Shown: piece after piece, positions 6,983-15,360 of the stretch
Numbering within the stretch: position 1 is the first letter of the stretch
How the letters are laid out: each line of letters opens with the position of its first letter
NCBI GenBank assembly: GCA_016861105.1
Contig: BOKS01000008.1
Location: 1-64,000, forward strand
DNA length: 64,000 nucleotides
DNA from: Betaproteobacteria bacterium
GTDB taxonomy: Bacteria > Pseudomonadota > Gammaproteobacteria > Burkholderiales > Casimicrobiaceae
Direction: 5' to 3'
Program-made: the position numbers and the translations under genes
The notes under the pieces: model-generated
What the model was told of the DNA's origin: nothing
The model's input: only the letters and a program-made list of their open reading frames with translations
Databases searched by the model: none

Positions 6983-8464
6983 ATGCGGCGTCGACAAGTG
7001 CTTCAGGCGGGCCTCGCAATCCTCGCCATCGGCGAAAACGCTTTTGGGCAGATGCATTCGGCACCTCGCATCGGCATGGGCGGGATGATGGCCGCCCCGA
7101 TTGCACCCGGATCGACGTGGCCGGTGGGGCTCCCGCTGCGCCGCCTCCAGGCAATGCAGAACACGAGCGCCGCGGAAGGCGAGTTCCAAGGTGAGCTGGT
7201 GGCGGCGCCGTACATGGCCCACCTGATCGACGGCCCGCCCACGCAACTCTGGGGATACAACGATTCGTATCCCGGGCCGCTGATCGAGCTTTTCGAAGGG
7301 CAGCGGGTGTCGATCGACTTCCTGAACGCGCTTGACATCGACTCGACCATCCACTGGCACGGGCTCGCAGTGCCGGCAGATCAGGATGGCAGCCCCATGG
7401 ATCCGGTGCCTCCGGGAGCGCGTCGGCGCTACGCATTCGAAGTGCCGGCGGGCAGCGCCGGGACCTACTGGTACCACCCCCATGCGCATCGGACCACCAC
7501 GCTGCAGGTGGCCCGTGGCTTGGCGGCACCACTGATCGTGCGTTCCGCAGACGATCCGCTCCAGGGCATTCCCGAGCAGACGCTGATGATCACGTCCTTG
7601 GCGATTGACGCCGGGGGCGAGATCCGAGATGCCCGCCCGCTAATGGGCGGCATGCGCGGAATGATGATGGCGGACGCTGGCGAAGTACTTGTCAACGGGC
7701 AACGTTTGCCGACACACAGGGTAGATCCGGGTGCAACTGAGCGCTGGAGGATTCTCAACGCAACCGCTGACCGGTACATGCGGATTGCCGTCGACGGCCA
7801 TCGCTTTTCGGTTGTTGGCACGGATGGCGGCTTGTTGGCGCAACCCCTGCCCAATGTCGGCGACTGGCTACTGGCACCCGCTCAGCGGGTCGAGATCGTC
7901 TTGACCGTTGCTGCCAGGCAATCTGAGACCTTCCTGCTGCGCGATCTCGGCTATGGAGGGGGTGCGCGCCGTGGCCTTGGTGCGGCGCTGATGGCGCTTG
8001 AAACGACTGATGCCTCCGTGGTCGAGCCGATTGAGTTGCCATCGACGCTTCGACCTATTGCCGCACTCGGCCCCGCCAGTATCCGGCAACGAGTTGTGCT
8101 TTCAAGTACCGCGATGGGCATGATGGGTTCCTTCCTCATCAACGGCCGATCCTTTGACATGAATCGAGTCGATCTCACTACGCAAGTGGACCGCGTCGAG
8201 CTGTGGGACCTGGTCAACGCGACCATGCTTGATCATCCGATGCATGTTCATGGCACGCAATTTCAAGTGATTGGGCGCACCGTCCGGGGGCGCTTCACAC
8301 CGGCCTCCTATCCGGCGTGGCTCGACACCGTAAACGTACCTGCGGGTGAGACTGTCACCATCAAGACGCAGCAGCTGTCTCCTGGCAAGAGGATGTTTCA
8401 CTGTCACCTGCTGCCTCACGAGGACGCTGGGATGATGGCCGTGCTCGAGGTCCTGCCCGCGTAA
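6983..8464 (+). CDS. Multicopper oxidase, periplasmic (CueO/CopA-like)
   Basis: A 493-residue exported three-domain oxidase. The N-terminal RRRQVLQAGLAIL could be a Tat signal. All copper-binding motifs are present: HWHG (124-127), WYHPHAH (163-169), HPMHVHG (418-424) and HCHLLPHEDAGMM (473-485), with Cys474 and Met484 as type-1 ligands. Met-rich loops (MGGMMA, MGGMRGMMMAD, MGMMG) suggest Cu(I) oxidation, as in CueO, which detoxifies periplasmic Cu(I). GGGAG precedes the ATG. It stands alone between an IS remnant and a small secreted protein. Confidence 0.93.
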   Translation: MRRRQVLQAGLAILAIGENAFGQMHSAPRIGMGGMMAAPIAPGSTWPVGLPLRRLQAMQNTSAAEGEFQGELVAAPYMAHLIDGPPTQLWGYNDSYPGPLIELFEGQRVSIDFLNALDIDSTIHWHGLAVPADQDGSPMDPVPPGARRRYAFEVPAGSAGTYWYHPHAHRTTTLQVARGLAAPLIVRSADDPLQGIPEQTLMITSLAIDAGGEIRDARPLMGGMRGMMMADAGEVLVNGQRLPTHRVDPGATERWRILNATADRYMRIAVDGHRFSVVGTDGGLLAQPLPNVGDWLLAPAQRVEIVLTVAARQSETFLLRDLGYGGGARRGLGAALMALETTDASVVEPIELPSTLRPIAALGPASIRQRVVLSSTAMGMMGSFLINGRSFDMNRVDLTTQVDRVELWDLVNATMLDHPMHVHGTQFQVIGRTVRGRFTPASYPAWLDTVNVPAGETVTIKTQQLSPGKRMFHCHLLPHEDAGMMAVLEVLPA

Positions 8465-8625
8465 CACGCGCGCGGCGATTAGCGCACACGGAGCGACGGC
8501 GGCAGCTCAACGGCCATGTGACTCGCCCGCATTGATCCAGATCAGAAGCCGCGACGTTCGGTACCAATGGAATTCGGTATTGATTGATAATCTGGCCGAG
8601 TTCGTGGCCGACCACGAAACACACG

Positions 8626-9048
8626 ATGAATGCCCGCTTGCGACGCCTGTTGACCCTTCTGGTTGCATTCCTGATGTCCATGAATGCGCTGGGTGCGAGC
8701 ATCGCGCAGCTCTCGCCGAGCGCGTGTTGCAGGGAGCGCGGGCCGAGTGCGGTGACGGCCGATATGCCGTCGGCGCCGTGCCACGCGGCAGCGCTCGCCG
8801 CCGAAGCCTGCGACCATGGGGGCGCAGGCCCTTGGGAGCGTAGTGACGCGGGCGGGCCCGGGTGCGGCGACCAGTGCGTGCGGTGCGTCGCATTTCACGC
8901 TTCGTCCCCGGCGTTTATCGTTACCGCGGCCGGCAGCCAAACGGCCGTCCCGACGTCGTACGAGATTCCCGTACTGCACCAGGGCGCCCTTCCGGCGCTC
9001 CGTGCCGAGCGCCTCGACAGGCCGCCGGCCGCTGTTCCACTGAACTGA
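8626..9048 (+). CDS. Small secreted Cys-rich protein (DUF2946-like)
   Basis: A 140-residue protein from the ATG at 8626, with a signal peptide (RRLLTLLVAFLMSMNALGAS). Cys occur as SACCRE, APCHAAA, EACDHGG and CGDQCVRCVAFH. The CxxCxxCxxxH run resembles the DUF2946 group of small exported proteins found near copper genes. An upstream in-frame Met adds 14 residues with no signal character and was rejected. It is followed 86 bp later by a DsrE-like gene with its own ribosome site. A metal-binding role is inferred. Confidence 0.6.
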   Translation: MNARLRRLLTLLVAFLMSMNALGASIAQLSPSACCRERGPSAVTADMPSAPCHAAALAAEACDHGGAGPWERSDAGGPGCGDQCVRCVAFHASSPAFIVTAAGSQTAVPTSYEIPVLHQGALPALRAERLDRPPAAVPLN

Positions 9049-9134
9049 CCGTCCGCGGGCTCCCGCCCGCGCTTCCCGTCATCGTGCAGGAGCGTCCATC
9101 GGGACGCGCCAGCCATCGTTCAGAGGAGCATCAC

Positions 9135-9650
9135 ATGTCGTTTCGTGCCGCACTTGCCGTCGGCGCCACTGCAATTGGACTCGTCCTTGCATCTGCGGTG
9201 GGCGCCCAGTCCAGCGAGAGTGCAACGGTCGGGAGCGCCGCGCCGGCCGTTCAGGAGCAGAAGAAGCTCGACTGCACCAACAAGGGGGCCCAGGCTTCGA
9301 AGCCCAAAGTCGTCTTCCAGGTGAATCGGGCCGAGGATGCGCCGCTCATCCTGCGCTTCGTCACCAACTACCTGAAGTCGGAGCCCGACGCTGAGGTCAC
9401 GGTCGTCGGCTATGCGTCCGGCATCGACTTCATGCTGAAGGACGCGAAGGATGGCGACGGCAAGGCGTACGCCGCGCAGGTGAACCGCCTGCTGGACATG
9501 GGCGTCATGTTCAAGGTGTGCAACAACACGCTGAAGGCGCGCAGCGCTTCGCCCGACGTCGTGCTGGCCAGCGTCGGGATCGTGCCAAGCGCGGTCAACG
9601 AGATCGTGCGCCTGCAGACGCAGGAGGGCTACAGCTACTTCCGGCACTAG
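9135..9650 (+). CDS. Periplasmic DsrE/DsrF-like protein
   Basis: A 171-residue protein with a signal peptide ending VGAQ. The mature part fits the DsrE-like fold: VVFQVNRAEDAPLILRFVTNYL, VTVVGYASGIDFMLKD, then VMFKVCNNTL with the single conserved Cys, and LASVGIVPSAVNEIVRLQ. DsrE family Cys residues relay sulfur or thiols. This exported subgroup is common in metal and sulfur clusters. CAGAGGAG before the ATG fixes the start. The DsbA/DsbB genes downstream suggest a thiol-related periplasmic module. Confidence 0.8.
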   Translation: MSFRAALAVGATAIGLVLASAVGAQSSESATVGSAAPAVQEQKKLDCTNKGAQASKPKVVFQVNRAEDAPLILRFVTNYLKSEPDAEVTVVGYASGIDFMLKDAKDGDGKAYAAQVNRLLDMGVMFKVCNNTLKARSASPDVVLASVGIVPSAVNEIVRLQTQEGYSYFRH

Positions 9651-9781
9651 CGCGCGCATCCGCGACGCGAGAGCCCCGTGGCCCTCGCAGTCGCGCAGGT
9701 GGCCCATCCGTCGCTTCCATCGGATGCTGTGCGCCGCCTGTGCCGTTGACACCCACATTCACCAATGACTTCGAGGGCCCC

Positions 9782-10441
9782 GTGAAACCACGTTACATAT
9801 TCATCATTGCTGCCGTCAGTGTGGTCGTGAGCATGGCCGTGCTGTTCGGCATCGTCGCCACGCAGGGAGGGCGCGCCGGCGAGGCCCAGACGGCACCGAC
9901 CGTCGCCAATGCCGCACTCGCACGAGGCCACGCCCCGACGATCGGCAATCCCGATGCGAAAGTGCACATCGTCGAGTTCCTCGATCCCGCCTGCGAGACC
10001 TGCAGGGAGTTCTATCCGTTCGTCAAGAAGCTGATGGCCACCAATCCGGACAGGATTCGCCTCTCGATCCGCCATGTGACATTTCACAAGGGCTCGGATT
10101 CCATCGTCAAAATGCTCGAGGCAGCGCGGAAGCAGGGCAAGTACTGGGAGGCCCTGGAAGCGCTGCTGGCGTCCCAGCCGAACTGGGCCATTCAGCATGT
10201 GTCCAGACCCGAGCTGGCGCTGCCGAAACTGGCAGCGATCGGCTTGAACCTGGACCGTCTGAAGTCGGACATGGAGGCGCCCGATGTGGCGAGGAACATG
10301 ACCCTGGACGCCGAGGATGCCAAGGCACTGAAGGTCAAGCAAACGCCGGAATACTTCGTCAACGGCAAGTCGATGCCGAGCTTCGGATACGACCAGCTGC
10401 AGAAGCTCGTGTCCGACGCCGTTGCGGCGGCCTACCGGTGA
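9782..10441 (+). CDS. Membrane-anchored DsbA-like thiol oxidoreductase
   Basis: A 219-residue protein starting at GTG. An uncleaved or cleaved N-terminal hydrophobic segment (5-24) is followed by a thioredoxin/DsbA fold with active site CETC (Cys71, Cys74) in FLDPACETC and the cis-Pro loop QTPEYFVNG. The inserted helical region is typical of DsbA/DsbG-like Thioredoxin_4 proteins. It overlaps the dsbB gene by 4 bp (GTGA), so the two act together. The likely role is disulfide formation in exported Cys proteins of this island. Confidence 0.85.
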   Translation: MKPRYIFIIAAVSVVVSMAVLFGIVATQGGRAGEAQTAPTVANAALARGHAPTIGNPDAKVHIVEFLDPACETCREFYPFVKKLMATNPDRIRLSIRHVTFHKGSDSIVKMLEAARKQGKYWEALEALLASQPNWAIQHVSRPELALPKLAAIGLNLDRLKSDMEAPDVARNMTLDAEDAKALKVKQTPEYFVNGKSMPSFGYDQLQKLVSDAVAAAYR

Positions 10442-11001
10442 GCGGCGACGGTGCGCACGCTGGACCCACCACCGGGGTGAAGGTGTCTGCAATCACACTC
10501 CGCAACGACCCGCGCCAACTGGCGACGGTGCTGGCCGTTGGAAGCAGCTTGGCTCTGGCCACAGGCCTGTTCGTGCAACACGGATGGGGGTATGCACCGT
10601 GCTCCCTGTGCGTGCTGCAGCGCCTCGCTTTCATCGTCGTGCTGATCTTGACACTGCCGCTCGCCACGTTTCGGCTGCCGCGAACCGCCACGACGGTGCT
10701 GGTGGGACTGGCGTTCGTTGCCACGCTCCTCGGTCTCGGCGTCGCGAGCTATCAGGTGTGGATGCAGGCTTACCCTGCGGAGGTGGGCAGGTGCAGGCGC
10801 GGCCTCGAAGCGTACTTCGATGACTCGCCTTTCGAAACCCTCGCGAACTGGGTGCTCGCAGCGGAAGGGGATTGCGGAAAGCCAGTGACCTTCCTGGGAT
10901 GGGTCACCCTGCCGCAGCTCGGGCTGCTCGCGTTCGCGTTGATGGCCGGCGTGGCGTTGCGGATGAGCTGGCTCTCTCTTCGCAGGGGAAGCCGTCGATG
11001 A
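10438..11001 (+). CDS. dsbB: Disulfide bond formation protein DsbB
   Basis: A 187-residue membrane protein with four hydrophobic segments. The first periplasmic redox pair is PCSLCVLQR (Cys55, Cys58) and the second is Cys119 (VGRCRRG) and Cys146 (GDCGKP). This is the DsbB pattern, which reoxidises DsbA and passes electrons to quinone. The gene is coupled to the DsbA-like gene by a 4-bp overlap. Such dedicated DsbA/B pairs beside metal-resistance genes are accessory to the housekeeping system. Confidence 0.88.
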   Translation: MSGDGAHAGPTTGVKVSAITLRNDPRQLATVLAVGSSLALATGLFVQHGWGYAPCSLCVLQRLAFIVVLILTLPLATFRLPRTATTVLVGLAFVATLLGLGVASYQVWMQAYPAEVGRCRRGLEAYFDDSPFETLANWVLAAEGDCGKPVTFLGWVTLPQLGLLAFALMAGVALRMSWLSLRRGSRR

Positions 11002-11059
11002 TGTTTGCAGCAAGCCGCGGTCGCAGGTATGCACCGAGGCAGAACGAAGGAGATGTGAT

Positions 11060-12244
11060 ATGAACCGACTGTTCCTGGTAGCAGTGGTCGCTGCGTTCGC
11101 GGCGGATGGCGCCGGTGCAATGCACTCGCCGATGATGTCGACGCAATATTTCCCGTTGATCGACGGCGCGCGTTACGAGTACATGTTCACGAGCGGACCC
11201 CGCGCCAGCGCCGTCGCGGTCATGCACTCGGGTCAGACGTGGGCCGGCGCGACGCAGCTGACCAGCTTCCACATGACGGCGACCTGCCGGGCAGGCACGC
11301 CCTGCGTGCAGGACACCACCGAGTTCTTCCGCATGGATTCCGACGGCATGCGCTACTTCGGCGGCGACGGGCGGACGGCAGATCACGTCAACTACATGAC
11401 GACGCTGATGAATCCCGAGTGGTTGATAAAGAATCCGGTTTCGCCCGGCACGATGATGGGCCCGGGGATGGGGTACCAGGACGTCGATGGCTGGCAGGCG
11501 ACCGTTTCGGGCATGCACTCGGTGATGGGGCCGCAGCAACACACGAGTTCATATGAGGCACTGGCGCTCGAAACGGTGGCGACCCCGGCGGGCACCTTCG
11601 CCAATGCCCTGCACGTCCGCGAGCAGCGCGGGTCCGGCACCGTGCGGGATGTCTGGTACGCCCCGGGGGTCGGCATGGTCCGCTGGATCGACGGTCCCGA
11701 GGAAGCGCTGCTCGCGAGCCTCGTACGACCTGCCATACCGGTGGCACCGGTCGCGCGAGCGGTGGAGTACTACCACGCAGGGCTCGATCACTACTTCATG
11801 ACCGCGGAACCGGCCGAGATCGAAGCGCTGGATGTCGGGCGACTGCAGGGATGGCGGCGAACCGGGCTGAGCTTCAACGTCGTGGTCGGGTCCGCATCAC
11901 CTGCGGAAGGTGCCGCCGCCGTCTGCCGGTACTACGGACGACCCGAGGCGGGACTGGACACGCACTTCTATTCGGCGTCGGCGGACGAGTGCGCAGCGGT
12001 GGGCCGCAATTGGCCCGACCGTTGGACGCTGGAGTCGTCGGACGTGTTCCGGGTCTACGTGCCGGACACGACGACCGGGAGGTGCCCCGCTGGAACGCTT
12101 CCGATCTTCCGTGCCTGGAATCAGCGTGCCGACGTGAACCATCGCTTCACGATGGATCCCAATGTTCAGGCGACGATGATGGGCAGGGGGCATGCCGCCG
12201 AAGGCTATGGCGACCCGCCGGTTGCGATGTGCTCGCCTCTGTAA
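11060..12244 (+). CDS. Secreted protein with C-terminal DUF5648 repeats
   Basis: A 394-residue exported protein (signal peptide about 1-20). The N-terminal half begins YFPLIDGARYEYMF, reminiscent of TapB-like domains, and has Met patches (TMMGPGMGY). From about 232 the chain shows the DUF5648 pattern: VEYYHAGLDHYFMTAEPAEI, GWRRTGLSF, then CRYYGRPEAGLDTHFYSAS and a third partial copy with NHRFTM. DUF5648 is a repeat found in secreted proteins. Function is unknown. It lies 58 bp after dsbB with an AAGGAG site, so disulfides between its Cys pairs are plausible. Confidence 0.72.
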   Translation: MNRLFLVAVVAAFAADGAGAMHSPMMSTQYFPLIDGARYEYMFTSGPRASAVAVMHSGQTWAGATQLTSFHMTATCRAGTPCVQDTTEFFRMDSDGMRYFGGDGRTADHVNYMTTLMNPEWLIKNPVSPGTMMGPGMGYQDVDGWQATVSGMHSVMGPQQHTSSYEALALETVATPAGTFANALHVREQRGSGTVRDVWYAPGVGMVRWIDGPEEALLASLVRPAIPVAPVARAVEYYHAGLDHYFMTAEPAEIEALDVGRLQGWRRTGLSFNVVVGSASPAEGAAAVCRYYGRPEAGLDTHFYSASADECAAVGRNWPDRWTLESSDVFRVYVPDTTTGRCPAGTLPIFRAWNQRADVNHRFTMDPNVQATMMGRGHAAEGYGDPPVAMCSPL

Positions 12245-12319
12245 ACTCCTGGCGACTGACCAGTCTCAAGTCTAGAAACATGTCTCTGGATCGTTGATCG
12301 CTCGAGGCAGGCGGCCAGT

Positions 12320-12532
12320 TCATCTGCAGCATGTCTGCTGTTTCTGAACCGGCGGGCATTTCACCGAACCGAACGAGCAGAACACGCAGCAATCGTCCGA
12401 CTTGGGGCGCAGCAGTGTCCTGCACTGCCGGCACTCGTAGAAGTACACGCAGGCGTCGGTGGGCATCGTTTCCTGCGCTGCAATACCGCAATCCGGGCAG
12501 ATCAGCACCAAATCGAGCACAACCGCGTTCAT
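12320..12532 (-). CDS. GDCCVxC-type small Cys-rich protein
   Basis: A 70-residue protein with three Cys clusters: CPDCG, FYECRQC and DDCCVFCSFGSVKCPP, ending QQTCCR. It belongs to the short GDCCVxC proteins often encoded beside mercury and other metal genes. Some relatives have selenocysteine in this region, but here all are Cys codons. The leading Gly of the motif is Asp. The start MNAVVLDLVLICPDCG is set by family length. An upstream open frame continues without conservation and was rejected. Confidence 0.75.
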   Translation of the reverse strand: MNAVVLDLVLICPDCGIAAQETMPTDACVYFYECRQCRTLLRPKSDDCCVFCSFGSVKCPPVQKQQTCCR

Positions 12533-12610
12533 CGGCAGCTCAATGGGCGGCCGTGGACCGTCAGCTCGCGCTGGTCTGCGCCTTGTACCCGTGTTTCGCC
12601 ACGATCGACG

Positions 12611-12889
12611 GTCACTGGCGGCATTCACGAGGCGCTTGACCTGGCGCGCGACGCAGCCAACGGAATGGATGTGCGCATTGGCGGCGCACCTAACACTATC
12701 CAGCAATATCTTCGTACGGGCCTCGTCGATGAGCTGCACGTCACTATCTCGCTGGTCCTGCTGGGCGGGGGAGAGCGACTGTTCGAGTGGATTGACGTGC
12801 GCGCTCTGGGATACGAATGCGTTCGGTCCGTTGCGTCGGAGAAAGCCACCCATGTTTCACTCCGGCGCCAAGGGCACAATGACGCCTAA
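12611..12889 (+). pseudogene. 5'-truncated dihydrofolate-reductase-family cassette gene
   Basis: An open stretch encodes VTGGIHEALDLARDAANG, then DVRIGGAPNTIQQYLRTGLVDELHV and LVLLGGGERLF, the C-terminal half of RibD-C/dihydrofolate-reductase-like proteins. The N-terminal half is absent and similarity stops near 12610, at the 5' side of the GDCCVxC gene. An internal ATG at 12665 could still give a 74-residue fragment. The TAA stop lies inside the inverse core of an attC site, as is usual for integron gene cassettes. Confidence 0.7.
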
Positions 12890-14218
12890 CAGGCTGTTGA
12901 AATTCGTGGCACAAGCGAGCTGCTTGCGGTTATCGTCGGGCCTGGCTGATTGACCGTGGCGAGGGCACAGCGATGCGAGGTCCGGACGCGATGCAAGAGG
13001 CGCTGTTTACCGTGGCCAAGCTCGACGACTTCGTGCCGTCGGATCATCCGCTGCGGGCGATTCGGGTACTGGTGAACCAAGCGTTGGCCGAGATGAACGC
13101 CCAGTTCAACGAGATCTACGCGCCGAGCGGCCGGGACTCGATCGCGCCGGAGAAGCTGATCCGGGCGCTGCTGCTGCAGGTGTTCTACTCGATCCGCAGC
13201 GAGCGGCAACTGTGCGAGCAGCTGCGCTACAACCTGCTGTTCCGCTGGTTCGTGGGTCTTGCCATCGATGATCCGATCTGGGATCACTCGACTTTCTCGA
13301 AGAACCGCGACCGGCTGCTGGAGCACCAGGTGGTGGAAGGCTTCTTCGCCGAGGTGCTGCGACTGGCCGATCGGCAGGGCCTGCTCTCCAAGGAACACTT
13401 CTCGGTCGACGGCACCCTGATCCAGGCCTGGGCCAGCCAGAAGAGCTTCCGGCCCAAGGACGGTTCGGACGACCAGACGCCCTCGGGCGGCGGGCGCAAT
13501 GCCCAGGCCGACTGGAAAGGCCGGCCGCGCAGCAACGACACCCACGAGAGCACGACCGACCCGGATGCCCGTCTTTTCCGCAAGAGCCACAACACGGCGG
13601 CAACGCTGTGCTACCAGGGCCATGCGCTGATGGAGAACCGCCACGGCCTGGTGGTCGGCGCCGTGGTCACCCATGCCGACGGCACCGGCGAGCGGCGCGC
13701 CGCTGTGGCGATGCTCGAGGCGATGCCGGCTACGTCGGGTCGCCGGAGCGTTGGCGCCGACAAAGCCTACGACACCGTCGACTTCGTAGCAGCCTGTCGC
13801 CAGCGGAATGTCGCGCCCCACGTCGCCTGCAACGACACGCGGAACGGTGGCAGCGCCATCGATGGCCGGACCACACGGCATGCGAGTTATCGCTTGAGCC
13901 AGGTCGTACGCAAGCGGATCGAGGAGCACTTCGGCTGGGGCAAGACGATCGGCCGGATACGGCAGACCGTGTTTCGCGGCCTGAGGCGCGTCGACCAGCA
14001 GTTCAAGCTGACCCTGACCGCGAGCAACCTGATGCGACTTGCCCGAATGGCCTTCGCGGTGCCTGCCGGAGTCTCGAGATGAGCGAAACAATGAAGGCCC
14101 GCGAAGTCGATCGGCGCAGCGGGAAGCCACCTCGGCGACTCGACCGGTCGCTAAAGTGGGTCGCCGCGGTCTCGATGTCCGGTTGGCTTTCAATTTCGAC
14201 GCGATTTTCAACAGCCTG
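12890..14218 (+). mobile_element. Complete IS5-family insertion sequence (1,329 bp)
   Basis: The element has terminal inverted repeats beginning CAGGCTGTTGAAA at both ends (16 of the first 17 bp match) and is flanked by a direct CTAA duplication (12886-12889 and 14219-14222). CTAA fits the YTAR target of the IS5 subgroup. It carries one intact transposase gene. Perfect flanks and an open reading frame suggest a recent insertion. Confidence 0.9.
12973..14082 (+). CDS. IS5-family transposase
   Basis: A 369-residue DDE transposase. The N-terminal DUF772-type region (DHPLRAIRVLVNQAL, then RALLLQVFYSIRSERQLCEQL) precedes the catalytic core, with SVDGTLIQAWAS (first Asp), SVGADKAYDT (second Asp) and RKRIEEHFGWGKTI (Glu). 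It spans most of the element between its inverted repeats and has no stop or frameshift. It is probably active. Confidence 0.92.
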   Translation: MRGPDAMQEALFTVAKLDDFVPSDHPLRAIRVLVNQALAEMNAQFNEIYAPSGRDSIAPEKLIRALLLQVFYSIRSERQLCEQLRYNLLFRWFVGLAIDDPIWDHSTFSKNRDRLLEHQVVEGFFAEVLRLADRQGLLSKEHFSVDGTLIQAWASQKSFRPKDGSDDQTPSGGGRNAQADWKGRPRSNDTHESTTDPDARLFRKSHNTAATLCYQGHALMENRHGLVVGAVVTHADGTGERRAAVAMLEAMPATSGRRSVGADKAYDTVDFVAACRQRNVAPHVACNDTRNGGSAIDGRTTRHASYRLSQVVRKRIEEHFGWGKTIGRIRQTVFRGLRRVDQQFKLTLTASNLMRLARMAFAVPAGVSR

Positions 14219-14277
14219 CTAACAAGCGGATGCAGCGGACGGTGGTGCCGCACCACCGCTGAACCGGAACGTTGAGC

Positions 14278-14761
14278 GTCCGCCTTTTCTTGGCCGCGAC
14301 AATCCGCTTTGGGTCGGCACCGCCAGTTCCAGGGATCGGAAAGCCGTCTTCGGGCTGGCGTTGCCGGCCTCAGCTGAGACGAAGGTCGGCAGTGCCCTCG
14401 AATCCGGTCTTTCGAACGTCTGCGCTACCACCTCGCCAAGCGACTGCAAGTGGGCGGGACCGTGAACACGGCCGTCGGAGGCCACCGGCAGCAATCGCTG
14501 CACTGCTGACGTTAGCGGCGCTGCGCTCAACGTCGGCAACGGGTCGTGGGCTGCCGGCCAGGCGAAGCCGGCGAGCGACCGGTCACTACGAAGTTGCCGA
14601 CGTTCGCAACGTGCCCGGCGACGCTCTTCGTGACTGCAGCGCGTCCTCGAACGCCCGTTGGCAAGAAAGCTTCTTCGTGAAGCGGCCACCAGCTGGCCGT
14701 CGTGACGCGTCGGAGGGCTATCCCTCTTGTCGTATTACGTGTGGCGTAATATCATGCGCTC
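14278..14761. other. Non-coding segment after the attC site
   Basis: No convincing gene. The first part is bounded by the 9-bp inverted repeat CGTTGAGCG (14270-14278) and CGCTCAACG (14524-14532), which suggests a non-coding cassette-like or mobile segment of about 260 bp. The rest leads into the operator of the first toxin gene. Confidence 0.35.
14733..14751. promoter_or_regulatory. Candidate HigA operator, locus 1
   Basis: TATTACGtgtggCGTAATA is a perfect inverted repeat with 7-bp arms and a 5-bp spacer, ending 10 bp before the toxin ATG. HigA antitoxins repress their own promoters through such palindromes. A related, less perfect palindrome precedes the second locus at 18488-18506. Confidence 0.6.
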
Positions 14762-15040
14762 ATGATCCGGAGCTTTCGCTGCAAGGATACTCAGGCCTTG
14801 TTCGAAGGCGGACATCCCAAGCGCTTCCGCGCCATCGAGATGGTCGCGACCCGCAAGCTGGCGATGCTGGACGCGGCCAAGACGCTGGATTTCGTGCGTT
14901 CGCCGCCGGGCAATCGGCTCGAGGCGCTCAAGGGTGACCGGGCTGGGCAGTGGAGCGTCCGCATCAATGACCAGTGGAGGGTGTGTTTCGTGTGGACCGA
15001 CGCAGGCCCGGACCAGGTCGAGATCGTCGACTATCACTGA
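14762..15040 (+). CDS. higB: HigB-type toxin, RelE/ParE fold (locus 1)
   Basis: A 92-residue protein. MIRSFRCKDTQALFEGG, then KRFRAIEMVATRKLAMLDAA and the C-terminal block NRLEALKGDRAGQWSVRINDQWRVCF with VEIVDYH are diagnostic of the plasmid-maintenance killer (PF05015) HigB family. These toxins are ribosome-dependent mRNases. Length and ends look intact. The toxin-first order with the antitoxin 12 bp later is typical of higBA. The partner antitoxin has a damaged 3' end. Confidence 0.9.
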   Translation: MIRSFRCKDTQALFEGGHPKRFRAIEMVATRKLAMLDAAKTLDFVRSPPGNRLEALKGDRAGQWSVRINDQWRVCFVWTDAGPDQVEIVDYH

Positions 15041-15052
15041 AGGAGTGTGGCG

Positions 15053-15295
15053 ATGGGGCGAGTTGCGAACCGAATGCGTCCCGTGCATCCGGGAGAAGTT
15101 TTGCGTGAAGAGTATCTGACGCCATTGAGCCTGAGCGAGAACGCCCTGGCCATGGCGCTCGGAGTACCTGCCACACGCATTCACGAGATCGTGAAGGAGC
15201 GCCGTGGCATCACTGCCGACACGGCCGAACGGTTGGCGCGCTACTTCGGGGGCGACGCCGCATCGTGGCTGGCGCGCAGGCCGACTATGACTTGA
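15053..15295 (+). CDS. higA: HigA-type antitoxin with frameshifted C-terminus (locus 1)
   Basis: The 80-residue product keeps the whole Xre/HigA helix-turn-helix: MRPVHPGEVLREEYL, LSENALAMALGVPATRIHEIV, RRGITADTAERLARYFGGDAASW. An indel near 15270-15280 changes the frame. The usual tail QADYDLKTLATRDDIARK is readable in another frame up to a stop at 15358-15360. DNA binding may survive, but the region after residue 72 is replaced by ARRPTMT. AGGAG sits 7 bp before the ATG at 15053. Confidence 0.75.
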   Translation: MGRVANRMRPVHPGEVLREEYLTPLSLSENALAMALGVPATRIHEIVKERRGITADTAERLARYFGGDAASWLARRPTMT

Positions 15296-15360
15296 AGACC
15301 TTGGCCACACGGGACGACATTGCTCGCAAGGTATCGCCGCGCGAGGCCGCGCCTGCATAA

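Larger units (their letters stand above)
12884..14277 (+). repeat. attC-like cassette recombination site split by an IS
   Basis: If the IS at 12890-14218 and one CTAA copy are removed, a site of about 61 bp is rebuilt. It runs from GCCTAAC (RYYYAAC) at its left to GTTGAGC (GTTRRRY, 14271-14277) at its right. Inner arms CGGATGCAG and CTGAACCGG pair with one unpaired G. A perfect hairpin CGGTGGTG-CCG-CACCACCG forms the centre. This is the layout of integron attC sites. No integrase gene is seen in the window. Confidence 0.65.
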
